Shown here in pieces: positions 25,070 through 34,220 of a stretch of DNA of 64,000 bases (within the stretch, counting starts at the first letter, position 1; each line of letters begins with the position of its first letter). Made by a program: the position numbers and the translations under genes. Under the pieces are notes generated by a model. The model ran no database searches, was not told the DNA's origin, and saw only the letters and a list, made by a program, of their open reading frames with translations. The DNA comes from Minwuia sp048007105 (lineage in GTDB: Bacteria; Pseudomonadota; Alphaproteobacteria; Minwuiales; Minwuiaceae), in the NCBI RefSeq assembly GCF_048007105.1, contig NZ_CP180352.1, forward strand, positions 4,464,001 through 4,528,000. Direction: 5' to 3'.

Positions 25070-26608
25070 ATGGACGTACGCACGCTGATGCGCCGCTCGG
25101 CGCTGTTCTACGCCGACAGGGAATGCATCGTCTGGCGCGACCGGCGCCTGACCTTCGCCGAGATGTGGCGGCGCGGCTGCCAGCTGGCGAACGGGCTGCT
25201 GGCCATGGGACTGAAGCCCGGCGACCGGGTCGGCGTGCTGGAGGACAATTCCATCGAGTCCGCCGACTTCTTCCTGGGCGCGGCCATCGCCAACATCGTC
25301 CGCGTGCCGCTCTACGCCCGCGACCGCCGCGAGATGCATGTCCACATGCTGGATCACACCGGCTGCCGGGCCGTGCTGGTGGCCGGGCACTATGCAAGCG
25401 ATCTGGACGGCTTCGTCGAGGAACTGCCCGGTCTGGAGCGCGTCATCGTTCGCGACGAGGGCTACGAGGCCTGGCTGGCATCGCAGTCGCCCGAGGACCC
25501 GGACGTCGAGATCGACCGCGACGACAATTTCATCATCCGCCATACAGGCGGTACGACGGGGAAGCCGAAGGGCGTCGCCTACACGCACCGGGCCTGGCTG
25601 GCCGCGGGCCGCGACTGGTTCTACCTGATGCCGCCGGTCGAACCGGGCGATGTCTGCATGCATGTCGGGCCGATCAGCCATGGCTCGGGCTACCAGTTCC
25701 TGCCGACCTTCCTGTCGGGCGGCTGCAACCTGCTGCTGGATCATTTCCACCCGGGCGAGACCATGGATCTGATGGTGAAGGAGAAGGTCGGCTACGGCTT
25801 CTTCGTGCCCACCATGCTGAACACCATGCTGCAGGATCCCACGGCGGCAGAGCGTGACTGGTCGGCGCTGAAATGCCTGCTGGTCGCCGCCGCGCCGATC
25901 GCCGACGCCACCGCCTACAAGGCGCGCGAGGTCTTCGGCAACGTGCTCTGGCAGGGCTACGGCCAGACCGAGGTGTTGCCGGTGTCCATGATGGGGCCGG
26001 AGCAGTGGTTCGCCGAAGTCGAGGGCTCCAACCCCATCCGCTCCTGCGGCCTGCCGCTGCCCTTCGCCCTGATCGAAATCTGGGACGAGGAGAACAACCC
26101 GGTCCCCGTCGGCGACCCGGGCGAGATCGTCGCCAAGGCCGACGGCCAGATGGTCGGCTTCTGGAACAATCCGGAGGCGACCGCCGAGCGCATCGTCGAT
26201 GGCTGGGTGAAGACCGGCGATATCGGCCGGATCGACAGCAATGGCTATCTCTACATTCTCGACCGCTCGGACGACATGATCATTTCCGGCGGCTACAATA
26301 TCTGGCCGCTGGAGCTGGAGAACGTCATCGCCGACCTGCCGGGTGTGGTCGAGGTCGCCGTATTCGGCGTCCCGCACGAGCGCTGGGGCGAGACGCCGCT
26401 GGCGCTCTGCGTGCTTGACGGCAGCCACGAGGTCTCGGCCGACGACGTGATCAACACGTGCGTCCAGCGGCTCGGCTCCTACAAGAAGCCGAGCCAGGTG
26501 AAGTTCCAGAAGGAGCCGCTGCCGAAGTCGCCCGTGGGCAAGATCCGCCGCAAGGACCTGCGCGAACCCTACTGGGAGGGCGTCGACCGCCGCGTCGCCG
26601 GCAGCTGA
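25070..26608 (+). CDS. AMP-dependent acyl-CoA synthetase/ligase
   Basis: A 512-residue ANL-superfamily enzyme that activates a carboxylic acid as acyl-AMP and then acyl-CoA. The P-loop-like A3 motif is IIRHTGGTTGKPKGVAYTH near residues 153-171. The A5 motif is QGYGQTE near residue 305. GDIGRIDSNGYLYILDRSDD and the C-terminal lysine region PKSPVGKIRRKDLR complete the set. The ATG at 25070 follows GGGGAGG and gives the normal length; upstream in-frame sequence lacks coding character. It diverges from the toxin-like gene. The acid substrate is unknown. It is one of three related ligases in the window, each in a different context. Confidence 0.9.
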   Translation: MDVRTLMRRSALFYADRECIVWRDRRLTFAEMWRRGCQLANGLLAMGLKPGDRVGVLEDNSIESADFFLGAAIANIVRVPLYARDRREMHVHMLDHTGCRAVLVAGHYASDLDGFVEELPGLERVIVRDEGYEAWLASQSPEDPDVEIDRDDNFIIRHTGGTTGKPKGVAYTHRAWLAAGRDWFYLMPPVEPGDVCMHVGPISHGSGYQFLPTFLSGGCNLLLDHFHPGETMDLMVKEKVGYGFFVPTMLNTMLQDPTAAERDWSALKCLLVAAAPIADATAYKAREVFGNVLWQGYGQTEVLPVSMMGPEQWFAEVEGSNPIRSCGLPLPFALIEIWDEENNPVPVGDPGEIVAKADGQMVGFWNNPEATAERIVDGWVKTGDIGRIDSNGYLYILDRSDDMIISGGYNIWPLELENVIADLPGVVEVAVFGVPHERWGETPLALCVLDGSHEVSADDVINTCVQRLGSYKKPSQVKFQKEPLPKSPVGKIRRKDLREPYWEGVDRRVAGS

Positions 26609-26612
26609 CCCG

Positions 26613-27526
26613 TCAGTCGGTCTTCAGGCCGGCGCGGGCGTCGAAGTTCTCGCCCCGCTTCCAGCGCGTGACGAAGTCCTTCAGTTCCGCATCGCCGCCG
26701 TCGGGCAGCACGATCTTCAGGCGCACGAGCTGGTCGCCGGCGGCCTCGCCCTTGCGCCCTTCGATGCCCTTGCCCTTCAGCCGGAGCGTCCTGCCGGAGC
26801 TCGAACCCTCGGGCACAGTGACGGTGACGTCGCCATGGATGGTCGGCGCCTTCACCTTCGCGCCGAGGACCGCTTCGGACAGCGAGATCGGCAGTTCGAT
26901 GTGAATGTCGTTGCCGCGGCGCTCGTAGAGCGGATGCGACCGCACCGAAACCTCGATCAGCGCGTCCCCGTCCGGACCGCCGGACCCCTTGTCGCCCTGG
27001 CCCTTCAGACGGATCTGCTGACCGTCCTCCAGCCCGGCGGGAATGCGGACATCCAGCTTGCGCCCGTCGGGCAGTGTCAGCCGCCGGTTGGCGCCGCGCG
27101 CCGCCTCCAGGAAGTCGACCTTCAGCGAATACTTGCGGTCGCGCCCGCGGGCCTGCTGCTGCCGGCCGCTGCCGCGGAATCCTGAGAACATGTCGCCGAA
27201 GATGTCCTCGAAGCCGCGGGCGCCGAAGGCCTCCTCATCGGGGCGCGGTCCGCGGCGGGGGCCGGCGAATGCGTCCGGTAGAAGCCGCGCGGGGCCTTCT
27301 CCTGGCCGTCGGCGCCGATTTCGCCGCGGTCATAGCGGCCGCGCTGTTCGATATCGCTCAACAGGTTGTAAGCGGCCGACACTTCCTTGAAGCGGTCGGC
27401 TGCAGCCGAATCGCCGGGATGCCGGTCGGGATGCAGGTCCTTCGCCAGCTTGCGGTAGGCTTTCTTGATGTCGTCCTGGGACGCGCTCCGGCCGACTCCC
27501 AGTATGGTGTAGGGGTCTCGCATCAT
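26613..27526 (-). CDS. DnaJ/CbpA-type co-chaperone, one frame break
   Basis: A J-domain co-chaperone of the CbpA type (no zinc finger), about 300 residues when the frame is restored. The J domain is at residues 2-65 (DPYTILGVGRSASQDDIKKAY, with the HPD motif in DLHPDRHPGD). A Gly/Phe linker (FEDIFGDMFSGFRG) and the two C-terminal substrate-binding beta domains (DFLEAARGANRRLTLPDG... and ELPISLSEAVLGAKVKAPTI) follow. The J-domain frame and the C-terminal frame are joined only if one G:C pair is restored at about 27275-27277, giving a smooth FYRDAFAGPRRGPRPDE linker. It stimulates a DnaK-type Hsp70. It is convergent with the acyl-CoA ligase. Confidence 0.85.
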
Positions 27527-27625
27527 CTTGCTGTCATCTGCTGGTTCATCCGCCGGCTCGCCGCCAGATGAACATATCGGTCCATCAATAGCGCGCAGCC
27601 GGCATTCAGACCATAGATATGGACA

Positions 27626-28261
27626 CTAATTCGCCGGTGCAAAGAGGAAAACAAGCCTGTCGACCAGCCCGTCGCCATCCGGTTTTCCCGACGGCGGCTG
27701 CGCCGGCTCGGGTGCCTCGGCCACGGGCTCGGGTTCCGGTGGCGCCTCGTCCGGAACCAGCGCGAGCAGCCGGGTCCGGGACTGTTCGAAGCCGAGCCGA
27801 GCCGCGCGCCGGTACCACGTGATCGCCGTATCCCGGTTCTTCTCCACGCCGACGCCGTGTTCATAGAGCACGGCGAGATTGTGCTGGGATTCCGCAATGC
27901 CGCCTTCGGCTGCCTGGGTCATGAACCGCGCGGCGGTCGTCAGATCGCGGGTGACCCCGGTGCCCTTGAGGTAGAGGTCGGCGAGGTTGGCGGCGGCGGG
28001 CGCATAGCCCTGATCGGCAGCCTGCCGGAACCAGGCCGCGGCCTGCGACGGGTTCCGAGGCACGCCGAGACCGTTCAGATAAAGGATGCCGAGATTTCGC
28101 TGGGCCGCCGGATTCGCGGCCTGGGCGTCGGCCGTCCAGATCTCCGCCGCGCGGCGGTAGTCGCCGGCCTGATAGGCGGCGACCCCCTCGTTGAAGTCGG
28201 CGCGAGCGGCAGCCGACACAAGAACGGCGGCGATCAGAGCGATGGCGAAGAGTGGCTTCAA
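27626..28261 (-). CDS. Secreted Sel1-repeat (TPR-like) protein
   Basis: A 211-residue protein with a signal peptide and four to five Sel1 repeats of about 36 residues (e.g. PAAQRNLGILYLNGLGVPRN, AAANLADLYLKGTGV, SQHNLAVLYEHGVGV). Sel1 arrays are protein-interaction scaffolds. The C-terminal tail is Pro/Glu-rich (PEPEPVAEAPEPAQPP). I favour a TTG start at 28261, because it puts a signal peptide (LKPLFAIALIAAVLVSAAARA) at the N-terminus and overlaps the TGA of the preceding lipoprotein gene. The upstream ATG at 28297 would add twelve residues inside that gene. Likely periplasmic. Confidence 0.75.
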   Translation of the reverse strand: MKPLFAIALIAAVLVSAAARADFNEGVAAYQAGDYRRAAEIWTADAQAANPAAQRNLGILYLNGLGVPRNPSQAAAWFRQAADQGYAPAAANLADLYLKGTGVTRDLTTAARFMTQAAEGGIAESQHNLAVLYEHGVGVEKNRDTAITWYRRAARLGFEQSRTRLLALVPDEAPPEPEPVAEAPEPAQPPSGKPDGDGLVDRLVFLFAPAN

Positions 28262-28716
28262 GGCTGCACCTTCCAGGTTCCGTCCGGTTGCTGACATGCG
28301 ATCCCGGTCAGCGTCTCGACCTTACCATTGATCGTGATGTCGTGCTGGAACGCCTTGCAGGTCCGGCCGGTCTGGTTGTGCGTGCCCTGTTTCGTTGTCT
28401 GCACGGCGCCGCTGGCCTGCCCGGAGGGGCTGTTCCACGTGATCTGCTGCCCGGTCGGGCTGTTCAGCGCCTTGTTCTGCGCACGCGCCGCCGCCTGTTT
28501 CGAGGCCTTGTCGAGCTGGCTGCCGATATCCTTGCCGACCAGCGAGCCCGTGCGCGAGGCTGCACCGACGGCGATCTGGCGGCCCAGGCCGCCGCCGACC
28601 TGACCGCCGACAGCCGTACCCGCCGCCGCGCCGGCAATGCTGCCGGCGTCGCGGTAGAACGTGTCGGAACTGCAGCCCGCGGCCAGCAGCAGGATGATCA
28701 GATGGACGGCGCGCAT
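28258..28716 (-). CDS. Small outer-membrane-type lipoprotein (17-kDa antigen-like)
   Basis: A 152-residue lipoprotein. ATG 28716 behind GGGGAG opens a lipoprotein signal with the lipobox LLAAGC, Cys at residue 16. A glycine-rich stretch (AGSIAGAAAGTAVGGQVGGG) resembles the glycine-zipper region of Rickettsiales 17-kDa surface antigens and related alphaproteobacterial proteins. The C-terminal part (TGQQITWNSPSGQASGAVQ...RTCKAFQHDITINGK) matches the RT0821/Lpp1805-like surface domain. It overlaps the Sel1 gene by four bases, so the two are translationally coupled. The role is probably envelope structure. Confidence 0.78.
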   Translation of the reverse strand: MRAVHLIILLLAAGCSSDTFYRDAGSIAGAAAGTAVGGQVGGGLGRQIAVGAASRTGSLVGKDIGSQLDKASKQAAARAQNKALNSPTGQQITWNSPSGQASGAVQTTKQGTHNQTGRTCKAFQHDITINGKVETLTGIACQQPDGTWKVQP

Positions 28717-28842
28717 TTCGCTCCCCTGTGAGATCGCCGGTCTCAGATTTGCAATCTTCGGGCCGCCGCCGCGATGTGTCACTCGGCAGCATGGCAAAGC
28801 GGCGGCGCTGCGCTATGTTCGGCCCATCCAACGGAGCCCAGA

Positions 28843-29427
28843 ATGTCCGAACCGACCGATCCGATTGCGCATTTCAAGTCCTGGCTGAAGGAAGCCGGCG
28901 ACGCCGAACCGAACGACCCGAACGCCATGTCCGTGGCGACCGTCGGGCCGGACGGCATGCCCAGCGTGCGCATGGTGCTGCTGAAGGACGTCGATGACCG
29001 CGGCTTCGTCTTCTACACCAACTATGAAAGCCAGAAGGGCGGCGACCTTCTGGCCCATCCGAAGGCGGGCATCTGCTTTCACTGGAAGTCGCTGCGCCGG
29101 CAGGTCCGCGTCGAGGGCGGCGTGGAGCGCGTGAGCGAGCAGGAAGCGGACGAGTATTTCGCGTCCCGCCCCCGCGACAGCCGCATCGGCGCCTGGGCGT
29201 CCGACCAGAGCCGCCCGATGGAGGGCCGGTTCGAACTGGAGAAGCGGGTCGCGAAGTTCGCCGCGAAATATGCCATCGGCGAGGTGCCGCGGCCGCCGCA
29301 CTGGTCGGGCTTCCGTATCGTACCCTCGCGCATCGAGTTCTGGCGCGACCGCCCCTTCCGTCTGCACGAACGGCTGAACTTCGTGCGCGAGGGCAGCGGC
29401 TGGAAGACGGAGATCCTGTATCCCTGA
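28843..29427 (+). CDS. pdxH: Pyridoxamine 5'-phosphate oxidase
   Basis: An FMN enzyme that oxidises pyridoxamine or pyridoxine 5'-phosphate to pyridoxal 5'-phosphate. The 194-residue length is normal. Landmarks are NDPNAMSVATVGPDGMPSVR near residues 21-40, VLLKDVDDRGFVFYTNYESQ, and the PheWRpxGxx-type C-terminal RPFRLHERLNF with EILYP at the end. The ATG at 28843 is the proper N-terminus. It overlaps the CDF gene by one base. Another B6 gene, pdxJ, lies 4 kb downstream, but the two are not in one operon. Confidence 0.96.
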   Translation: MSEPTDPIAHFKSWLKEAGDAEPNDPNAMSVATVGPDGMPSVRMVLLKDVDDRGFVFYTNYESQKGGDLLAHPKAGICFHWKSLRRQVRVEGGVERVSEQEADEYFASRPRDSRIGAWASDQSRPMEGRFELEKRVAKFAAKYAIGEVPRPPHWSGFRIVPSRIEFWRDRPFRLHERLNFVREGSGWKTEILYP

Positions 29428-30389
29428 TGGCCGAACCGAAGCGCGATAGCGGCGCCTGGATGCGCCTCGCCACCATCGCCTCGGTGCTCACTGCGGGCAC
29501 GATGGTGGCGATGAAGACGGTCGCCTTCGTCATGACCGGCTCGACGGCGATGCTCGGCTCGCTGCTGGACTCGATCCTCGACATGACCGCGTCGGTCGTG
29601 AACATGTTCGCGGTCCGCTACAGCCTGACCGACGCCGACGAGGAACACCGCTTCGGCCACGGCAAGGCCGAATCCATCGGCGCGCTGGCCCAGGGCGCCC
29701 TGATCTCCGGCTCCGCCGTGTTTCTCGCCTGGGAAAGCGCCGCCCGGCTGACCGGTCCCGAGCCGGTCCAGGCGTCCAATCTCGGCATCGCCGTCATGGT
29801 GATATCGATCGCGCTGACCCTCGGCCTGGTCATGTTCCAGCGTTTCGTGGTCGCGAAATCGGGCTCCGTCGCGATCAGCGCCGATCTGCTGCACTATTCA
29901 GGCGATCTGCTGATGAACGCGGGCGTCATCCTCGCGCTGGTGCTGTCTTCCATGTTCGGACTGCACGCCGCCGATCCGATCATCGGCCTGCTGATCGCCG
30001 CCTGGCTGCTCCGAGGGGCGTGGAACATCGTCAACTCGTCGTTCGCCCAGTTGATGGACCGCGAACTGCCCGAGGACGAGCGCACGCGCATACAGGCGGC
30101 AGCGCTGGCCATCGACGAGGTGCGCGCGGTGCACGACCTGCGTACGCGCCAGTCCGGCCTGTCGGTCTTCATCCAGGTCCACGTCGAACTGGACGGGCAT
30201 CTGTCGCTCTACCGCGCCCATGTCATTGCCGACATGGTCGAGATGGAGGTGCAGAACATTCATCCGGGCGCCGAGGTCTTCGTTCACCTCGACCCCGCAG
30301 GGGCCGAGGATCTGGCGGACATGTACGACCGGGTGACCTCGGCGGAGCTGGACGAGTTGCAGCCCGACTCCAAACAGCAATCGGCGTGA
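29427..30389 (+). CDS. Cation diffusion facilitator (CDF) metal efflux protein
   Basis: A 320-residue CDF-family protein that exports divalent metal (Zn, Fe, Cd or Mn) in exchange for protons. Six membrane helices are predicted. The metal-site residues are visible: LLDSILDMTASVVN in helix 2 (DxxxD), HRFGHGKAE after it, and LLHYSGDLLMNAG in helix 5 (HxxxD). The C-terminal cytoplasmic domain (about residues 215-300) has the usual HDLRTRQSG...VHVELDGHLSL pattern with metal-site histidines. The arrangement is FieF/YiiP-like, so Fe/Zn is plausible. It is coupled to pdxH by stop/start overlap. Confidence 0.92.
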   Translation: MAEPKRDSGAWMRLATIASVLTAGTMVAMKTVAFVMTGSTAMLGSLLDSILDMTASVVNMFAVRYSLTDADEEHRFGHGKAESIGALAQGALISGSAVFLAWESAARLTGPEPVQASNLGIAVMVISIALTLGLVMFQRFVVAKSGSVAISADLLHYSGDLLMNAGVILALVLSSMFGLHAADPIIGLLIAAWLLRGAWNIVNSSFAQLMDRELPEDERTRIQAAALAIDEVRAVHDLRTRQSGLSVFIQVHVELDGHLSLYRAHVIADMVEMEVQNIHPGAEVFVHLDPAGAEDLADMYDRVTSAELDELQPDSKQQSA

Positions 30390-30404
30390 GGTAATCTGGC
30401 TGCC

Positions 30405-31145
30405 ATGCCCGAAACCGGAAAGACACTGATCCTGACAGGCGCCTCGCGCGGCATCGGCCACGCGACGGTGAAGCGTTTCGGCGCAGCCGGCTGGCGCATC
30501 ATCACCGTCTCGCGCCACCCGTTCTCCGAGGACTGCCCCTGGGAACATGGCGAGGAAGATCACGTCCAGCTCGACCTCTCCAGCGCCGCCGCGATCCAGG
30601 ACGGCATCGGCACCCTGAAGTCGAAGCTGCACAACGGCCGCCTCGACGCCCTGATCAACAATGCCGGCATTTCGCCGAAGGGGCCGAGCGGGTCGCGGCT
30701 GAACACCTTCAACACCGAACCCGACGACTGGTACGCCGTCTTCAACGTCAACCTGTTCGCGCCGGTATGGCTGGCGCGCGGGCTGTTCGACGAACTGAAG
30801 GCTGCGAAAGGCGCGGTGGTCAACGTCACCTCCATCGCCGGCAGCCGCGTGCATCCCTTCGCCGGCTCGGCTTACGGCACGTCCAAGGCGGCGCTGGCCG
30901 CGCTGACCCGCGAGATGGCCGCCGATTTCGGCCCGCACGGCGTCCGCGTCAACGCCATCGCGCCGGGTGAGATCGACACCGCGATCCTGTCGCCGGGGAC
31001 CGAGAAGCTTGTCGAGGAAGACATCCCGATGCACCGGCTCGGCCGGCCCGAGGAAGTCGCCGCGACGATCTATTTCCTGTGCTCGCCCCAGGCCAGCTAC
31101 GTCACCGGTGCGGAGGTCCACATCAATGGCGGCCAGCACGTCTGA
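30405..31145 (+). CDS. SDR-family NAD(P)-dependent oxidoreductase
   Basis: A 246-residue classical short-chain dehydrogenase/reductase. The cofactor motif is LTGASRGIGHATV near residues 10-22. NNAGIS is near residue 86, the catalytic Ser in VTSIAGS, and YxxxK in SAYGTSKAALAALT near residue 158. The C-terminal IYFLCSPQASYVTGAEVHINGG is the family end pattern. It lies 15 bases after the CDF gene on the same strand. The substrate is unknown; members act on sugars, 3-ketoacyl groups or alcohols. Confidence 0.92.
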   Translation: MPETGKTLILTGASRGIGHATVKRFGAAGWRIITVSRHPFSEDCPWEHGEEDHVQLDLSSAAAIQDGIGTLKSKLHNGRLDALINNAGISPKGPSGSRLNTFNTEPDDWYAVFNVNLFAPVWLARGLFDELKAAKGAVVNVTSIAGSRVHPFAGSAYGTSKAALAALTREMAADFGPHGVRVNAIAPGEIDTAILSPGTEKLVEEDIPMHRLGRPEEVAATIYFLCSPQASYVTGAEVHINGGQHV

Positions 31146-31160
31146 CGGCGTCTGTGCCGG

Positions 31161-32708
31161 CTAGATGATCCGGCTGTCCTTCTTGCCCCAGTAGCGGTCC
31201 TTCAGCAGGCGCTTGTAGAGCTTGCCGTTGGCGTGGCGCGGCAGTTCTTCCTCGAAGTCGATGCTTTTCGGCGTCTTGATCGCGCTGAGTTCCGAACGGC
31301 ACCAGGCGATCAGCTTCTCGGCCATGGCCTCGTTGGCGTGGGTATGGTTCTTGAGCTGGACAACACCCTTCACCGCTTCTCCGAAGTCCTTGTCCGGTAC
31401 GCCGACCACGGCCGCGTCCATCACCTCGGGGTGCAGGATCAGCCGGTCCTCGATCTCCTGCGGATAGATGTTCACGCCGCCGGAGATGATCATGAAGGCC
31501 TTGCGGTCGGTCAGATGCAGGAAGCCGTCCTCGGTCAGGTAGCCGATGTCGCCGAGCGTGGTCCAGCCGTGCGAATTCCGGCTCTCCGCGGTCTTCTGCT
31601 TGTCGTTGTGGTATTCGAAGGCCGGTCCGTTGGCGAAGAAGATCTGGCCGACCTCGCCCTGGGGCAGTTCGTCGTCCGGATTGTCCTGATCGCAGATACG
31701 GATTTCGCCGACAATGGCCCGCCCGACCGTACCCGGATGGGCCAGCCATTCATGCGGATTGGCGGCGACGAAACCGGAACCCTCGGTGCCCGCGTAGTAC
31801 TCGTAGATGACCGGTCCCCACCAGTCCATCATGGCCTGCTTGACCTCGACCGGGCACGGCGCGGCGGCGTGGATGGCGACCTTCATGGAGGAGACGTCGT
31901 AGCGCTGCCGGACTTCCTCCGGCAGCTTCATGAAGCGCACGAACATGGTCGGCACCCACTGGCTGTGGGTGCACTTGTATTCCTCGATCAGCTGCAGGGC
32001 GCGTTCGGGATCGAAGCGCTCCATCACGATGGTGGTCGCGCCGACCCGGTTCATCAGCAGATTGTAGCGCAGCGGCGCCGCGTGATAGAGCGGCGCCGGC
32101 GACAGATAGGTCGTGTTCGCGTCGATGCCGTAGAGCGCCGAGATCGCCTGCATCGACGGGCGCACCTCGCCGAGCTTGCGGTCCTCGAGATCGATCTTGA
32201 TGCCCTTCGGCCGGCCCGTCGTGCCGGACGAATAGAGCATGTCGTGCCCTTCCCACTCGTCGGCGATCGGGGTCTCGGGCATGTCGGCGATGGCGGCGTC
32301 CCAGTCTGCGAACCCGTCCATCCCGCCGCCAACCAGCAGGCAGGTATGGACGTTCGGCGTCTCCTTCGGGACGTCCTTCGCGACGTCGGCCTTGGCGGTC
32401 GAGGAGATGAAGACCTGGGCCTGGCAGTCGTTGACGATGTAGGCGACCTCGGGTGCGGTCAGATAGCTCGAGGTGCAGGCGTAGTAGAGCCCGGCGCGGT
32501 GCGCGGCCCAGCAGATCTCCAGGAAGTGCCGGTTGTTCTCCATGCAGATGGCGATGGCATCGCCGTGCTTCAGGCCGATGGAGCGGAAATAATGCGCGCC
32601 CTTGTTGGAGCGGCGGTCGAGATCGCCGTGGGTCACCACCTCGCCGGTGGACGCCATGATGTAGGCCGGCTTGTCCGGCCGTTCCGCGCCGTGGACGCCT
32701 GGATGCAT
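31161..32708 (-). CDS. AMP-dependent acyl-CoA synthetase (FadD-like)
   Basis: A 515-residue ANL ligase. A3 is DMLYSSGTTGRPKGIKI near residues 160-176. A5 is YEYYAGTEGSG near residue 305, with the TEG form frequent in bile-acid or long-chain acyl-CoA ligases. The C-terminal catalytic Lys is in LPRHANGKLYKRLLKD. The ATG at 32708 lies ten bases after GGAGG; the GTG at 32717 would sit almost on the ribosome-binding site. It is convergent with the SDR gene and divergent from the isomerase gene. The acid substrate is unknown. Confidence 0.9.
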   Translation of the reverse strand: MHPGVHGAERPDKPAYIMASTGEVVTHGDLDRRSNKGAHYFRSIGLKHGDAIAICMENNRHFLEICWAAHRAGLYYACTSSYLTAPEVAYIVNDCQAQVFISSTAKADVAKDVPKETPNVHTCLLVGGGMDGFADWDAAIADMPETPIADEWEGHDMLYSSGTTGRPKGIKIDLEDRKLGEVRPSMQAISALYGIDANTTYLSPAPLYHAAPLRYNLLMNRVGATTIVMERFDPERALQLIEEYKCTHSQWVPTMFVRFMKLPEEVRQRYDVSSMKVAIHAAAPCPVEVKQAMMDWWGPVIYEYYAGTEGSGFVAANPHEWLAHPGTVGRAIVGEIRICDQDNPDDELPQGEVGQIFFANGPAFEYHNDKQKTAESRNSHGWTTLGDIGYLTEDGFLHLTDRKAFMIISGGVNIYPQEIEDRLILHPEVMDAAVVGVPDKDFGEAVKGVVQLKNHTHANEAMAEKLIAWCRSELSAIKTPKSIDFEEELPRHANGKLYKRLLKDRYWGKKDSRII

Positions 32709-32782
32709 GTTTGTCACTCCTCCCCTTGGACTTGGCCGCTAGGATAGCGATAAGACCGCGCGGCAAAAGGGGAGGAATGCCG

Positions 32783-33388
32783 ATGTCCAAGCTGGAAGTG
32801 TTTTTCGACTGCTCGTCGCCCTGGACCTATCTGGCGATCACCCAGGTGGGCGGCATCGCCCGCGCCCACGGGGCCGAGCTGATCTGGCGGCCGATCCTGG
32901 TCGGCGGAATCTTCAACCAGATCAACAAGGAGGTCTACGAGACCCGCGCCAACCCCGACCATCCGAAGTACCGCTACATGCGCAAGGACCTGATGAACTG
33001 GGCCGACTACCGCGGCGTGACGATCAACTGGCCGACCATCTTCCCCGTGAACTCGGTGAAGGCGATGCGCGCCTGCATCGCGGCGGCGGACATCGGAAAG
33101 TGCGAGACGCTGGCGCTGGAAGTCTGCGACGCCTACTGGGGCCGCAATCAGGATATCGCCCAGGACGAGGTCGTCGCCGCCTGCGCCGAGGCTGTCGGAC
33201 TGGACGCCGCCGCGATCCTGGAGAAGACCAACGACCCCGAGATCAAGCAGCGGCTGAAGAACCATACCCAGGAAGTGATGGACCGTCAGGGCTTCGGCAG
33301 CCCGACCATGTATGTCAACGAGACCGACATGTTTTTCGGGCAGGACCGGCTGGTGCTGGTCGAGGAAGCGCTCAAGCGCGCCGCCTGA
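32783..33388 (+). CDS. DsbA-like 2-hydroxychromene-2-carboxylate isomerase-family protein
   Basis: A 201-residue thioredoxin-fold protein of the DsbA/HCCA-isomerase family, which includes GSH-dependent isomerases of aromatic degradation. The N-terminus KLEVFFDCSSPWTYLAITQ has the SSPWTYLA active-site segment with the activating Ser. The helical insertion and C-terminal GFGSPTMYVNETDMFFGQDR are typical. I prefer the ATG at 32783 because it sits at proper distance from GGGGAGG; the ATG at 32777 is too close. No aromatic ring-cleavage genes are nearby, so the substrate is open. Confidence 0.85.
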   Translation: MSKLEVFFDCSSPWTYLAITQVGGIARAHGAELIWRPILVGGIFNQINKEVYETRANPDHPKYRYMRKDLMNWADYRGVTINWPTIFPVNSVKAMRACIAAADIGKCETLALEVCDAYWGRNQDIAQDEVVAACAEAVGLDAAAILEKTNDPEIKQRLKNHTQEVMDRQGFGSPTMYVNETDMFFGQDRLVLVEEALKRAA

Positions 33389-33451
33389 GCGCCTTACTTT
33401 CGGCCAAACCGGTCTATATTGGGGCATGGATCCAGTCCGGAGGACCGCGTC

Positions 33452-34213
33452 ATGACAGGCAACCGTCTGCGCCTCGGCGTCAACATCGACCACGTCGCCA
33501 CCATCCGCAACGCCCGCGGGGGCGGGCATCCCGATCCCGTGCGCGCCGCCCGGCAGGCCGCCGAGGCCGGCGCCGACGGCATCACGGCGCATCTGCGCGA
33601 GGACCGCAGGCACATTTCCGATGTCGATATCGAGCGGCTGACCGCCGAGATCGACCTGCCGCTGAATCTGGAAATGGCCGCGACCGACGAAATGCTGGGC
33701 ATCGCGCTGCGCCACAAGCCCCACGCGGCCTGTCTGGTGCCGGAAAAGCGCGAGGAGGTCACGACCGAGGGCGGTCTGGACGTCGCCGCCCAGCACAAGC
33801 ATCTGGCGCCTTTCGTCAGCAGCCTTGTCGATGCGGGCATCCGCGTCTCCCTGTTCATCGACCCCGAGCCGGTGCAGCTGCACGTCGCCAAGGCCCTTGG
33901 CGCGCCGGTCGTCGAACTGCATACCGGCGCCTATTGCGATGCAGACAATCCGCAGGCGCGGGCACACGAACTCGCCCGCATCGTCCACGCTGCCGAATAC
34001 GCGGCAGGGCTGGGACTGGAGGTCCATGCGGGACACGGACTCACCTTCGACACGGTCGGCCCGGTGGCAGCGATCCCGCAACTGGTCGAACTCAATATCG
34101 GCCACTTCCTGGTGGGCGAGGCGATCTTCTCCGGCCTGACTTCGGCGATCACGCGGATGCGGAGCCTGATGGACAACGCCCGGGCAAACGCCACCGGCAG
34201 CGCCAGCGCCTGA
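33452..34213 (+). CDS. pdxJ: Pyridoxine 5'-phosphate synthase
   Basis: Condenses 1-deoxyxylulose 5-phosphate with 3-amino-2-oxopropyl phosphate to give pyridoxine 5'-phosphate (DXP-dependent B6 route). The 253-residue length is normal. LRLGVNIDHVATIRNARGG near residues 6-24, ITAHLREDRRHI and ELHTGAYC are diagnostic, and HAGHGLTFDTV is also conserved. The ATG at 33452 follows CGGAGGA. It lies 7 bases before acpS, an arrangement widely conserved in Proteobacteria. Confidence 0.96.
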   Translation: MTGNRLRLGVNIDHVATIRNARGGGHPDPVRAARQAAEAGADGITAHLREDRRHISDVDIERLTAEIDLPLNLEMAATDEMLGIALRHKPHAACLVPEKREEVTTEGGLDVAAQHKHLAPFVSSLVDAGIRVSLFIDPEPVQLHVAKALGAPVVELHTGAYCDADNPQARAHELARIVHAAEYAAGLGLEVHAGHGLTFDTVGPVAAIPQLVELNIGHFLVGEAIFSGLTSAITRMRSLMDNARANATGSASA

Positions 34214-34220
34214 CGACCGC